DNA of 64,000 nt. Source: Golubevia sp. BC0850. Its lineage: Eukaryota; Basidiomycota; Exobasidiomycetes; Golubeviales; Golubeviaceae. Positions 10,300 through 23,424 of the stretch are shown piece by piece. The stretch's first letter is position 1. Each line of letters starts with the position of its first letter. The notes beneath the pieces are model-generated. The model made no database searches and was not told where the DNA came from. It worked only from the letters and a program-made list of their open reading frames with translations. The DNA is taken from NCBI GenBank assembly GCA_012976225.1, contig JAAVVG010000022.1:361494-425493 (forward strand), in the 5' to 3' direction. A program made the position numbers and the translations under genes.

Positions 10300-12315
10300 A
10301 TGAGCCAAACGATATTCACTCTTGACTCTGTACCAGACTCCAAGCTTACAACCGTTCGCTGGGGAAAAGGTGTCAGTTCTGAGCCTCTAGAAAAGTTTCA
10401 AGAAGACAACAAACCCTCAACCTCCAAAGCCGGGCAGGATGGATGGGTGTGGACCATGGGAAATCAACCTAGAAGAGAAAAAGTAGACGAAGCAGCTCAA
10501 CTAGATGCCTTGACTCAAGCAGAAGTTTTGTTACTTCAAGCCGAGCAGGAGCTTCTGATCATAAAGAACGACAAGAACAGAGCTCCAAAGGGTGCCCCAA
10601 CCAAGAAAGAAAGAAAGTGAGTCCAGAAACCGAGCAGAATACATTCACAGATCAGGTTTGGGTTTGGAGAAAGTTGGCCTGAAGGTGGAGGAAGGAGGGT
10701 TGCTTGAGCCTTGAAGAAGACTGAGGAGCAACAGCTGCTGATCAAGAGCCCTTCTCAAATCTAACCAGAGCCGCTGTCGAAGATGAATTCATTGCCAAGC
10801 TGACTCCAGTTGCAAGAGCTGGTGGGCTCACCTGTGGAAAGTGGTGAGTTTATGAGGGAAGGGTTGCCACCGACTATCTCTACCGCCTTCTCCAACCCTC
10901 CTTGTTTTTTTCTCTCCATCTCTAAACCTGTGCCAATCGTCTTCTCCAACCCTCCGAACCCCCTCCAAAGGTTATTTTTTACTGATGCTGAAAACGCAGA
11001 CTTCAAGTTCAACACTTTAGCCACGAGTATAGTTTCAGGTCCTTTGTCTCAACTTGGGAACGGAACGAATTGTTGTCATACGGTCAAATGGTGCGTAGAA
11101 CTCCTTGCAAAGCTTGGTGTAGTTTCTATGAGTTTCTTCAGAGGATCAAATTCAAGGCTTGTGAATACGATGGATGGTGATCAGGGAGTGTTTGGCCTTC
11201 CTTTCCTGATCTTTCAATGTTCAATCTTCACTCCCTCAGTTCGAATGCCCTAGATCCTCCTGCAGAAGGAGCACCGGACACCAGGGTTATCTGTTTATAC
11301 TTTGACTCGTGCTGGGACAAAGACATGGCCAAGCAAGTGAGTGATCTCAATCTCGAAGGTAGCCTTGGTCCGCTCACATTTTGACTATAGGCTCCTCTAC
11401 TACCTCGACCTAGGTCCTGCATTGCGTCCTGAGAGAACACGGCCTAGAACCTTCCGCATGCAAACCTGACCTCTACTCCTTCATCAATCTCGATTCTAAG
11501 GTGAGTACACGGGAGTACTCGATCTCCCCTCCCCCTCCCCTCTATTTTGTTCCCTCCCTTCCCTTTCCTTTCCTTTCCTTTCTTCACGGCTTCTCGACCT
11601 CTGACTCGACTACTCTCTCTTTGACTCTTCAAAGCGCAAGTCACAGATTCGAGCCAGCGTATTCAACAAGAACCTGATCCCAGAAGCTGAACGTGAGATT
11701 CTGAAGAAGAAGTGGCAGAAGGAGACAGATGTGGACTCAAATGGCAAGATCGTCAAGAAATCTGCTTCGAACAACGAGCGAAATGAATTCGATAGTGGAA
11801 GCGAAGGCGATGAAGCCAACTTTCATTCTTCTCAAAGTTCTTCTGACGAAGAAATCAAGATCTCAAATCCTCAAAACTTTCAAACTTATGAATCTAAAGC
11901 AACGAACTCTAGAACGAAGACTTTGGCTAAAAGAAATGCTCTCGATGAACTAGTTGAAAATGAATTAGTTGAAAAGAAAGATCCTTTTGGAAAAGGATCC
12001 CTTGGTAAAGAACTGGCAGGAATGAACGATCCGTTTTCGTCAGATTCTGGAAGATCTGAAAAGAAAGCAAAGTTGAACGAGGAATCCAGATTTTCAGCGA
12101 AACCTCAAGCTTCGAAGGAAAAGAGCCCTGCTTCCGATGGATCTGTCACCGAGTCAGAGGTTAGTCTCTCGAAACGTCATCGCTCTCTCATTCCTTTCGC
12201 CGTCTGATCCCCTCTTTCCTTTTCTCCACAGGAGGACGTTCCATTCAAACCCAAGACTACAACCATCATCAAACAATCAAAGGCAGCTTCTGGTTCGAAG
12301 GCCAAGGGCTTCTAA
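10300..12315 (+). CDS. DUF1917 / C11orf68 (Bles03)-like protein with acidic C-terminal tail
   Basis: Proposed exons: 10300-10616, a doubtful 10651-10698, 10769-10843, 10971-11090, 11240-11336, 11414-11500, 11635-12159 and 12232-12315. All joins except around the second exon keep frame with ordinary splice sites. Family-type motifs in order: DGWVW in exon 1, then LTCGKWLFFTDAENADFKF across the 10843/10971 join. After these come DTRVICLYFDSCWDKD, and YSFINLDSKRKSQIRASVFN. These match the GKW...L, ICVYTDDF and YKPDVYTYLGIY blocks of human C11orf68. About 200 residues of Ser/Glu/Lys-rich tail follow, which the human protein lacks. The molecular function of the family is unknown. The 10651-10698 exon uses a weak GTTGCT donor, so residues there may be wrong. 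Confidence 0.65.
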
Positions 12316-12705
12316 TGGATTGTTAAGATCGTTTTTCTTCCGTTGCCTTGAAATCCTGTTTCTCGAATGATTCTCTTTTGTTCTTGTTGCTTTCCCCAAA
12401 TCCTCAAGATAGATACACTTCTCACATAACAAAACACAATTCCTTGTATTTTAGCCATTTAGAACTAATTCCTCTTTCAAGCTTTGAGTGACTTGTACAT
12501 GAAACCGAGCCAAACTTGGTGAAATAAACAGTCAAAGATCTTCTACGGGACCGTGTTTGAATTGAGACAAAGAAGACACTAAAACTACATTGAGAAAAGA
12601 ATGAATGAAGTTTGTACAAAAGGAATGAAAACTACTAATTACCCTCTTCCCCGCTTTTCCCCTCTACCCGCCCTCTCCCCTCTCGCCCATCTTCCATCCA
12701 TCTGA
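12316..12705. other. Intergenic spacer between convergent genes
   Basis: About 390 bases between the 3' ends of the DUF1917 and SET genes. It is AT-rich in the middle and pyrimidine-rich next to the SET stop. It should hold both terminator regions. No gene seen. Confidence 0.6.
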
Positions 12706-15700
12706 CTACCTCCTACCCCTCCCTCTAGTCCTTGATCCCCATCCACTCCCTCTCGGAAATCCACCTCCTCTTGAGGGCGGAGCTCCAGCTCCAGGAGGAA
12801 CAGAGTTTGAACTTGGAACTGGAATCATAGCTGGTCTTGATGGCGGAGGAACTCTCTCATTCCAACCTGAAATTGAAGTGGTAGTAGAAACAGAAGTTGC
12901 CGTAACTGGAGTAGAGACTGCAGATGGTCTTAAAGGAGGAGGAGGTCTATCCGAAGATGGTGAGACATGCCTCTCCCTTTCCCTTTCCCTGTCCCTCTCT
13001 CTATCTCTATCATTTGCTCCTCCCATAATAGTAGCACCTCTGCCTCTGAAACCCATTCCAAACCCACCTCTGTGAGAAGGTCCACCAGGTCCACGAGGAA
13101 TAGAACTTGGACCCGAATCAACTGAAGCTCTGTGATGATGAATTGAAGCTGGAGGTGGAGAACTAGAAGTATGGCCTCCTCCGTTATTGACAGTTCGAGA
13201 ATTGACATTCCTCCAACCAGCTGAGCTATCCGATCCAACACTCTCTGCTCTTCCAGGTCTAGTTTGACTTGGTATCGAGGCAACGTTTGAACCAGTGATT
13301 AGGGAGGGTCCACTTGTCCTTGAAGGGAGAGGCGGTCTTGAGATTGGGTTGACAGCAGAAGTACTGCTACTACTTGCCGAGCTATTGGAAGGAGGGACTA
13401 CAGCTGGAGTGTTGATTAGAGCTCTTGGTCCACGAGGTGGATTAAACTTTCCAGGAGCTAATGGAACTGCAGGTTGAGCTGGGAAGGTAGAGGCAGGTCT
13501 TGAAGCATCTGAACCTAAAGGTTTGAAACCTGCAGGAGCAGGTTTGGTAGTTGCAGAAGAGTTGATGCTTGCTGATAATCGAGGAGAGGAGGGAATTGAG
13601 CTCGTGGCTCTTGGACTTGGAGGTGGGCCTTCTTTGATAGGAGAGGTTGAGGTGGGAAGAAGTGGATTGAAAGATTGAGACGTTGAGCTTGAGACTGCAG
13701 GAGCGTTTGAAGTGGCTCTAGCTCTGGCCTGAGGTGCTTGATTCGCCAGGATGCTGTTGCCGGATCCAGCGCTGAGGCTTGCAGTTCTCTGATGATTTGG
13801 TCCCCAGCTAGATTGAGCTGAAGTCTGAGGATCTTGACTTTCCGGACTAAGAGCAGCAGGAGCGGCTTCAGAAGTGGGCGAACCTGAAACAGGCGTAGCT
13901 TGAGAAGCAACCCCTCTGATGTTCGTCCCAGTAGGTCGAATATTTGAAGGGAAAAGATTGAGCGAAGGTGAAGGTAATGGAGTGATGATCGACGCCTTCG
14001 GAGGAATGGAGATTCCTCGAATTGAGGTACCATCTCTGTTCGGAAAAGTCGGAGGCACCCACGGTTTTCGAATTGAAGTTGAAGGAGCGATCGAGGGAGG
14101 AGCGTTACTTGCGCTGATAGTTGGGAGAGCCCTGCTTGGAGTTGGAGGAGACTTTGGAATTTCTACAGACTTGAGAGCAGTTGGAGCACCAATGGAAGCG
14201 AAGAAGCTTGCGGAAGGAGCAGCAACACTTGGAGTTTCGGTTGGAGTAGAAACCTTTGAGAATGATGGTAAACTGGACTTGGGAATGCCGGGAACTTTGG
14301 AAGGTCCTGAAGCTGAAGTGAGAGTTGGAGGTTCGACAGGATTTGCGACCGCACCCTCAGCGTTTGAAGTCGAAGAAGTAGTAGGAACTTTACGCTCAGC
14401 TAACCTTTTCTTGTAATCAGCCAAAGAGAGTTTAGCTCGAGGAGGTTCAGGTTTCGGCGGCTCTGGAGCTGGTTCAGGAACTGGAGTTGGGGTAGGAATC
14501 GTTTCGACTTGAGGTTGAAGTTGAGGGTCTATGTCCATTGAATCTTGATTAGAAGGTCTCCTTTCGAATTCAGGTTCAGGAGTCCTTCCCATTGGAGTAC
14601 CATCTCTTGAAAACTTAGATCTTTTCCTAGCTCTAACTTCCGTAGAAGAAGAAGAATCGTTCCCATTCTGACTCTTAGAATCTTCTTCACTAGATAAAAC
14701 TCTCCTATTCTTTTTCTGTTTCTTCCTTTCTCTTTCGATTTCTTTCTCTTTCTTCATAGCTTTTAGCTCCTTCTCTTTCTTCTTCAATTTAGTCTTGGTC
14801 TTTTCCTTTCCTCTTTCCACTTCTTTAGACTTCACCTTCTGACTTTGTTTCTCTTTAGGCTTGACATCTCGTACCTCTTCTTCACTAGATTCAGAATCAG
14901 CAAGATCTCTCAAAGCTTTCCTTCTAGCCTTTTCTTTTGCCTTAGCTTTCCTTTGACTCTTACTTTCTATTGCTGAATCTTGAGCCATTCTCCTAGATCT
15001 AGGTAAGGAAGATTCCTCTTCCTCATCTTCTGAGCTTCCAGAGCTGCCATCTTCATCTTGACCTTCTTCATCCTCGTCTTCGTCCGAAGATTGTTCAGTC
15101 TCCATCTTGGACAGTTTCTTGAGACGTGACCTCTTCCCTGAGCTCTTAGAGTTGAGGGACTCTCTCCTCCTACCAGGCCTTCGAATTGGAGAGCTTGAAT
15201 CGTCTAGAAGTTTGGATTTCTGGTCGCCTTCACTTTCTGTTCCATCATCATCTTCCTCTTCAGGAGCAGGACTCAAGCTCGAGTTCCGAGATTCCTCACT
15301 CAACTCATCGCTGTCATCCTCTTCAGCTTCTCCACTTCCATCCGAACCACTTCCACTAACTCCATCAGCTAAAGAACTCAAAGGAGAACTCTGATCGAAA
15401 GGTCGTTTAGAGCTACTCGAAGTTTTCTTTTTCTCCGATTTGCTCCTTTTGTGACCAGAGGACGAAGAGCTCTTTTCGATTCTAGCTTTCTTCTTCGATC
15501 TACTTCTACCTTTATCCTCTTCGTCTTCTTCAGAACTTTCGTTTCGATTTGAATTTGATTTGGCACTTGTTCTACCAGCTTTGACTTTAGCTTGATTCAA
15601 ATGATTGAGCAACAAGACCTCATTTGAATCTTTAGTTGAAATTCTCTTCCTTTTACCAACTAAATTCAGACCCATTGAAACTCCATTATAGTTAGAAGGT

Positions 15701-18700
15701 AAATTTGGAGTATGATCTTCTTCTGGTTGGTTCAAATCATTTGAAGCTTTGATTCTAGTACCAGAAACTCTTTTCTTAAGAGGTAAAACCCAAGGACCAT
15801 CATAATCTTCTTCATCCTCACCAGCATCCTTTTTGATGACGATCATTTCATCTTGAATCGAAGAATTCTGATGCCTTTCTAATTCTTCTTCATCATCCTC
15901 ATCTTCCGCAATATCACTTAAGCCAGATAAAGGATCAGTCAAAGAAGAAGCTTCAGAATCCGAACCTCTCATTTCAGCATCTGAGATTTCATCCTGAAGT
16001 TCTTTCTGCCTTTTCAGAGCTTCGACTTGAATGGCTTTGAGGCAAACTTGCTCTGAGATTCTTTGAATTCCACCATCTAAAGAATTCTCTAGCTGATTCC
16101 TGAATTTCCTACTGATCATTCTACTTCCATTCAAAATCTCTTGTTCTTCTAATTCCTCGTCATAATCCTCTATTTCTTGAATCATCTTCTTGCTTTCAAG
16201 AGGGTTAGGGACAGCTGGAAAACCGTTCCAACCTCTTCTGATTCCAACTAGAGGTCTAAAGTCAGGTAATTTAGTTCTTCGATTAACCTTGGCTCCAGGA
16301 GTTACAACGTTTAACAAACTCATTCCAACAGAGACTCTCAGCATTTGAACGATGGCACAATCTTGTTTCTTTGCGTTATTTGAACTTGCAGAAACAGAGG
16401 AACCTGTTACTCCACTTCCAATAGGAGGAGCTGAAGAACCGATACATCCACAGAGACAAGAACCTAGAATTGAAGTTAGAGTCATGTTCATCTTTAAAGA
16501 GAACAAGGTGTTTAAATATGGAAGTGAATTAGTTGAAGATTTTGCGGAGAAGGATAAAGATGAAAGAGAAGCTAATTGAGATGATTGTCTTTCTCTTGAA
16601 CGAGAACTTTGAGATTGAGGGAAAGGATTTGAATTCGAGTTTTCATCTAGATCCATGTCTTCTGAGTTTGATCTTGATCTATGATCCAAAGTACTTGATC
16701 GTTTGAGGCTTGAAGGGAAGGGACTGAGAGAAGAATGATTTTCAAGATAAGGATTCTTGACCAACTCCGGAAGGAAATGAACGATATGATCATCATCCCA
16801 TTCCCAACCTAAGGTAATCTCATGAGTCTTAGGAATCTCAGTTAAAGCAAAGATACCAAATAGCAGTTCCGGTTCCTCTGTCATTGAAGTCGAAGAGTTC
16901 TGATTGTAGAGTAAAGAATCTTTGTTCTCTATTCCTAACTTTGAGAAGACCACTGGAGATTGAGATCTAGATCTATTACTTGCTGGAGTTCTCATTCCAC
17001 CTGAAGAAGTATTTCCACCATTTTTTCTGAAAAGGATGGGTCTGATGACTGCATTGGGATGACAACTGTTCCTTGCAAATCTACTTTCATTTCCGAACCT
17101 TCTTGAATCGATAGCTAGATTGAATGGTTTGGGGAAGAAATGAACGTGAGGTTTCGGAATCCCAAAAGAAGAATATTGATTGAGTGGATTCTTCTTGTAA
17201 GTTTCAGTAGTTAATAATTCACCTCTGAATTCAAGAATGAAAGAACCTGAAGAGATAGTGCTTTCAGCGAATAAACCATGCATGACAGGTTTTGAAAATG
17301 CTTTGGAAGGAATTGGACCACTAGGTGCTGAAGCTGAACTTGATCTAGAAAAGGCGTCAGGAAAAGTTGAGGAAGCAGGAATAGGAGTAGGAGTTGAGGT
17401 TGCGAAGATAGCAGAACTTGCAGTCTCAGAGATGTGTTTGACATATGTCTTTGAATTGAAACCAGAGAGAGAATTTGAGTTAGGAGAAGTGATTTCAATC
17501 GGGATGCATTCATTTGAATTAGGAGATAAACCGAATTCAGCACCTTTAATAGTAGGTCTGAAACTTAATTCAATCTTTTCTTCTCCATTCTGGTTAAGTT
17601 GACCACTCCTTTTCTGAGAACTCTTTGGGGCTATCGGAACTGTAACGATCTTTGAACCTGAATTTCCTTTCTCAGAAGCAGATATCGTTCCTTTAATGGG
17701 TGAGCCTTTCTCTCCTTCATACTCCAACATGGATTTACTCAAATTCTCTAAAACCTTAGATTCAATAATGATATTCTTGCCAATAGGAGTGAATTCCACA
17801 TGCCAAGCCTCCAATTTCTCAGAAGCATCTAAACCATTATTCAAACCAGAAAGTCCATCCATATTGAAAGCCGCACCAGCAGCACCTGCGGAAAGTGGTG
17901 TATGAAATCCATCAAACATCTCTGATTTCTCTTCTCTTGGAGTTTGAGAATTTGAGAAACCACCTTTAGGAGTAGTTGCAGAAAGTGGAGTCAATTCAGT
18001 AATCGATTGTTGTTTTTTAGTTTGACTTTGTTTTCTTTTGCCACCTCTACCAGTAGTAGTAGTTGGTGCAGTTGAAGAAGCTGAAGACAAAGGTTGATGA
18101 TGTTGATTTCCGCCAGCAGAAGCAGGTTGATCAGGAGCTGTGAATCCAACGTTACTTAAATCTAAAGATTGACTTAACTTACGACCTTTAGGATTTTGAA
18201 CATTGATTTCCTTAGTTTTAGAACTTGAAGTTGAAGTCAATTGAGGTTGAGATTGTAAAACCAAGAAATCTTGATGCTGGTTCTGTTGAATTAAAACCTC
18301 CTTGGTAGTCTCCGTTAGAGGTTGAGTTTGATTTCCTGACATCTTAGATCTTTCTTCTTCTCTACGTTTGTTCTGAATGGATTTTGCAAATTCAGCATCT
18401 ACTTCTCTAGGATCACATTGTTCACATAGATATTCTTCTGGAACTGATTCTGACGACATTCCAAAGCATGCGCAATGTTGCCATACTAGACAACGATCAC
18501 ATTGGATTGTGAATCCATCGTCATCATCTATTGAGCAGATGCACCTGGATGGATGAGAGGAGGAGGAGGAGGAGGCGAGAGGGAGTCAGTCCCTCTAGCC
18601 GTCAAGATCTATTGCCACTTTCCAATCTTCATCTCCCGCTAATCAAATCACTTCCTCCCTCAAATCACAGCGCTACTACTCACCTAATGATTCCACCATC

Positions 18701-19138
18701 TTCATCCACAGTTCCCTGATCATCATCTTCTTCACCTTGACCTTCTTCTTCTCCTTCTCTTTCTTCCCCAGCCTCTCTATCTACCATAGTTACATCTGCT
18801 TGATCGATTACATCTGTTTTCTGTTCTTCTATGACATGATCTCCCAATCTACTAATCTCTTCTCTAGTAGAGGCAACTTCTACTGGATTAGCATCCAGTT
18901 CCAACCCCGCGCTCACTCTCCTGCTACCATCTTTTGGTTTCTCAATTGGGAACGTTCCAAGTGGTGGAGGCTTAACCATCGAAGAAGTTGACTTTGTGGA
19001 TGGATTGAGGATGGGAATGGGAATCTGTTCAGTTGAGAAAGTTGCCGATTTGGAGGTTGGGGTTGAGGTTGATGCTGAGGATTTGATGTTTGAATCGGGA
19101 ATTAAAGTCGAATTGGTTGTGATTGAGGTGTGAAACAT
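12706..19138 (-). CDS. SET3: PHD finger-SET domain protein, Set3/MLL5 (UpSET) type
   Basis: Two exons, 19138-18684 and 18544-12706, with a 139-nt intron, give about 2097 residues. The intron lies directly before the PHD finger, which reads [20 protein letters not shown], then WQHCACFG and YLCEQCDP, the C4HC3 pattern of Set3 and MLL5 PHD fingers. About 350 residues later comes the SET domain: [20 protein letters not shown], then [12 protein letters not shown], and [12 protein letters not shown] near its end. In Set3-type proteins the SET domain is thought to lack methyltransferase activity and the PHD finger reads H3K4 methylation for a histone-deacetylase complex. The remaining C-terminal 1400 residues are Ser/Lys/Asp/Glu-rich, then Pro/Ser-rich, ending in an RG-rich tail. 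The catalytic-loop His of NHSCxPN is replaced here (NSCHPN context). Nuclear location is inferred. Confidence 0.85.
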
Positions 19139-19296
19139 ACAAAGAACAGAAGAATAAGAAGAATGGCTGGAGAAAAGAGATTGGGCAAAGGAGGTGGTAG
19201 TGAGTCAGTAAGAGGAGCTTAGAAGGAAGACCTTCTTATAAAGACCGAGCTCACCTTAATCGATATCTATCTGAAATCTACCAATAAGCACAGCAA

Positions 19297-19354
<58 letters not shown>

Positions 19355-19686
19355 ACGAGAAGAGGAGAGAAAGGGTATAACTGATGCCTGCCTGCCTGCT
19401 GCTTGCTGTGGATCCACTCTTGTCGAAATGAAAATTGATGGAATCTGAATCTACTCTGGCGATGACTCCATTTGGCTCTACTTGAAGAACCAGGAGATAG
19501 ACCGAAGGAAAGGATGGATGGGAGAAGAGAAGGAACAAGACGATGCTGCGATAGTCGAGAATGAGAAGGTCTCCCTTTGATGAATAACAACCTCTTCTCC
19601 TCTCCTCTGCTTGGTCTTATTTGATTCTTTTCTACAATCAGTCTAGTCTGGTCTAGTCTCTGAGCTGACCTGACCTGAAATCAAGA
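19139..19686. promoter_or_regulatory. Divergent promoter region of SET3-like and PPR genes
   Basis: About 550 bases between divergent starts, dominated by a (GA)n microsatellite. The opposite strand has a short open frame at 19278-19538 that looks like part of the SET 5' leader; I found no support for an exon in it. Confidence 0.55.
19299..19354. repeat. (GA)n microsatellite in a divergent promoter
   Basis: A near-perfect run of about 27 GA dinucleotides. On the SET-gene strand it reads as (TC)n, a polypyrimidine tract about 160 bases upstream of the SET start codon. Such GA/CT tracts often sit in nucleosome-free fungal promoters, but a role here is only a guess. Confidence 0.9.
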
Positions 19687-22600
19687 ATGCTCAGAAGTGC
19701 AAGTCGGAGAAGCATCATTGGATACAATTCCAAACCTTCTCTTTCAAGATCTGTATCGAATTCTACCTTTTCAGTTCATACACCAGCTTCAACTTCAAAC
19801 CCAAAATCAAAACCAAAGCGTTCAAAGTTTCAAGGTTGGACAGGTAGAAACGTTTCACCCTCAAGCAAAACTTCAACAAAAGTCGTTGAAAGAAAAGAAC
19901 ATCCTCTCATCTATGACCTCAGAAAGACTTTCGCTACAAACAGTCTAGCAGAAGCTACTAGCTTGTCTTATCAATTGGACAGAATCCATCCCCCCAATTC
20001 ACAGGATTTAGATCCTTCCCTTCAGAATGATTTAGGGCCTTTGGAGTTTAGAAAGGTTCTACAAATGTTTGAAAAGAGATTCAAGCGAGCTAAAGAGGGT
20101 GAACCAGTGCAGCTAGGTGAAAGCTTAAAAACGAACTTTGAATGTTGGTTTGATAGAGTTTTGAGATATGTGAGGGAGGGGAAGAAGGCAGAGAAAGGAG
20201 CTAGAGAAGAAGCGGCGATGCTTCTGGGTTGGTGTAAAGTCAAGGTGCTCTATCAAGATCAATTGGTAAAAAAGGGAAGAAATCACCTTACAGAAGTTAT
20301 TGAAATCATTGGGAAATGGTTGGTCGGAGTAGAGATTGAGAATGTGAGTTTGAAAAGATGGAAGAGAGGAGCGTCAACAACTCTTCTCAAGATATTAGCT
20401 GTTTGAAGATTTTCTTCCAAATCGAAAAGGGAAACTAGACTAGTGCAAGAAGAAATTCAGCTTGATTCTTCTGCTTTGAAACAATTTTACTCGCTGAAAT
20501 TCCAATCCCCTTCCCCTTCACGCCAGCCCTCTGCAACTTCAACTTTCTCTCTCGATCAATTACCGCCTTCAACTCCTTCATCCTTCAACAAAGTTCGACA
20601 TTCATCCTCTATCCGAAATGACTCGACTCTGCCAGGTCTCCTTACCCTTCTGACAATTTCTCAATTAAAGTCCTCAACTTCCACCTCAAATGATTTACCA
20701 AAAGAACTTACAGATTTACTTTCATTAGTTCGAACCTTACCTCTTGGTCTACCTGGTTTTCAATTCTTCGGTCCTAGCTCAAAAGTTTTGGTTGATGAAA
20801 TTCTTGGAAAGGAAAAGGAAGTGAACACAAAAGAGGTTTCACTAGAATGGTTAAGGAAGATTGAACTTTCTAGGAGGTTGGATTTTGATGAAAGCTCAAT
20901 TTCTACTGAGGTTCCAGCTCAAGCTGAGCTGGCTTCAGAAGAGAAGCTAGAAGAAGATGGTTCAGAAGAGAAGTCAGACGAAGATCAAATGATAGAAGCT
21001 TCTCAAGAAGACCCTTCGCTTGCTACAAAGACTGAAAACAGTCGGATAACTTCAAATTCTTTAGCCAGATTATTCGGATCTCTATTCTCTCAAAACCAAA
21101 TTCAAGATGTAGTTTTATTGGTTCAAACCACGATGTCAAGTTTCAAATCTCAACTTCGATCCGGAAATCTATCTCATCCATTCCTTCAAGTCTCCAACTT
21201 CTCATCGCCTTCATTCCTTGAATCATCTTCCAGATCAGATCCTACTCGGCCTGATTGGACCCCTTTAACTTCTTCAGTCATTCTCTCTGGTCTCCTGAAA
21301 GCTTCTCGAAAGGAATTAGCAGCTCAATTCTGGTCTTTACTATGTTTCATGGAGAAAGTTCAATCTAAAGGTTCAAGAACTTTACCTTCAGATCCTAGGA
21401 TCTGGAACTCTTTACTAAGTGGCTATACCGAAATTGGAGACTATAAAGCTGTGGATTCAACTTGGGAGTTACTAATGAAGAATGTATCGACGACTAGAAG
21501 TTCTCAGAGGAAAGATGTTAAGGTTGAAGATGGAGATAGGTGGAGCGGAGACGAAAACGTGGTGGTCAAGAATGATATACAAGTCGATGACCGCTGCTAT
21601 ACCACTATGATTAACAGTTTGTTCAAAGCTAAGCGAACAAACGAAGCCCTTGAATTATTTACAACTATGCGAGAATTGGCCAAAGAAGGTAAACTTCGTT
21701 CTACTTCCTCATCAAAGGTTCCGGTTGAAGCTTTCAATGCAGTCATTCATGGACTCTCAGTTTCAAATCGACTAGAAGAAGCTTTCGCACTGTCTCATGA
21801 AATGGTCTCTGATGGCGGAAAGGAAGATTCAGATATCCCTCAACCGAATATCACAACTCTTAACACTCTGTTGAGATCTTCTTCTAGAATCGGAGATATG
21901 GAATCTATCATTTCAGTCTTAAAGGCTTTCGAGAAATTAGGATTGACACCTGATGTGGTGACTTTCACTACCGTTTTAGATGCTTTCTTAAGAATCAACG
22001 TTACTTCTGATTCTAGACCTTCAGAAGCTGGAATGACTCTTGAACAACAGGAAAGTGAAAGAATGTTAAATCAAGCGCGGAGAGATGGGGAATCAGTGAA
22101 GAAAGTATTCGGTATCATGGAAGGTATTGGAATTAAACCTAATATCGTCACTTATACTGCAATGATTAACAATCTATTAAATCCAACTCCTATTTCTTAC
22201 TGGGGTAACTCTACAAATTATCATTTAAAAAGAGGTAGAGTCAGTCTTTCTAAAAGGGATGTACGAAATCTGAAAAGAGAAGGTTCAACTGTTAATCTAC
22301 CCAGAATTGGAGCTGCCATGAGTTTGTTAGGTCAAATGGAATCAAATCTAAAGACTCCTTCAAACAAAGGAATAGCAAACGGAGTGGCTCCTAATGAAAT
22401 CACTTATGGTTTATTCCTCCAATCTATCTTAAGTGAAGGAGGTAGAATTGCGTTGACTACTCGTTCTGAGAATCAGAATCAGCCAATATTGAATCTACCT
22501 GCTCCTTATCGTGATCCAACTCATGCCTGGGAACATATCAACAGCTCTTCAGGGATTGAGACCCCCGAGAATCTAAAGAACCTCCAAATTTATTTCCCTT

Positions 22601-23274
22601 CCATTTCATTAGCTTTTCAAATCTTATCTCAAATTCGATCTTCAAATCTTAAAGAATCGAGGAAAATTCGCCATTTCATCTTGAATAGCACTTTATCAAA
22701 ACAGTCTTATTTCGGAGAGATCGAAACTTTAAAAGATCAAGATTTGAAGAATTTAAGAATTACCGATAGGTTGATTTGGAATAGAGGTTGCTCTTTGTTA
22801 GATGAAATGATTCTTCCAGATAAAAGGTTTTCGCACATCATCAAAAGTGAAAGAACTTACGACCTGAATTTAGATGTATTTCAAACTTTACAGAGAGAAG
22901 CTGGACGAGATAGTCCGAATCATTACTTCAATAGAGTCAGAAAATCTCTGAAAGACAAGTATGGAATCAAGATCGATGAGATGCCAAATCCTAATAATGA
23001 TACTTGGCATTTGGTTCTGAAAGCTTTATTATCACGTTTGAATATTAATTCCCGTTCTACTATCCGCCTAGAAGGGGAAGGAGAAGAAGTAATTGAAGAT
23101 CAGTTTAGTCCTACCCAAGAAGGGATCGATTTCGAATCGACTAGCTTTGAAGAAGTACAGGAGAAGATACGCTTGGTTTTGGATTATGCGGAAAAAGCCA
23201 ATTTTGATTGGAGAAAGATGAGTAATGGGGAAAAGACTTATCGACAAGCCTTAGGGGTGCTTGAACGATCATAA
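19687..23274 (+). CDS. Pentatricopeptide-repeat protein, probably mitochondrial
   Basis: Two exons, 19687-20343 and 20461-23274, join in frame to 1156 residues. The 117-nt intron has a GTGAGT donor and a TTCAG acceptor and removes an in-frame TGA at 20404-20406. The N-terminus MLRSASRRSIIGYN is Arg/Ser-rich without acidic residues, as in mitochondrial presequences. PPR-like units appear in the middle: DPRIWNSLLSGYTEIGDYKA, then CYTTMINSLFKAKRTNEALE, AFNAVIHGLSVSNRLEEAF and TLNTLLRSSSRIGDMESII. These are followed by GLTPDVVTFTTVLDAF and GIKPNIVTYTAMINNLL. PPR proteins bind organelle RNA to control processing, stability or translation; the target here is unknown. The last 300 residues show no repeat that I recognise. 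Confidence 0.85.
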
Positions 23275-23424
23275 TTGGAGGGAAGAAGAATTTAAATGAG
23301 TCAAATCGAAACACAATGTATACTAGTTATTTGCAACAGCACAAACCAATCAATTTCTGCCTCCAAAACCTCTCGAGGAGGTGCAAAATTCGAGGGTCTT
23401 GAGTAATTTACAACACAACCCCGT

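Noticed and set aside
20404-20406. In-frame TGA that seems to split the PPR gene
   Set aside because: It lies inside a 117-nt intron (20344-20460) with a GTGAGT donor and TTCAG acceptor that keeps frame.
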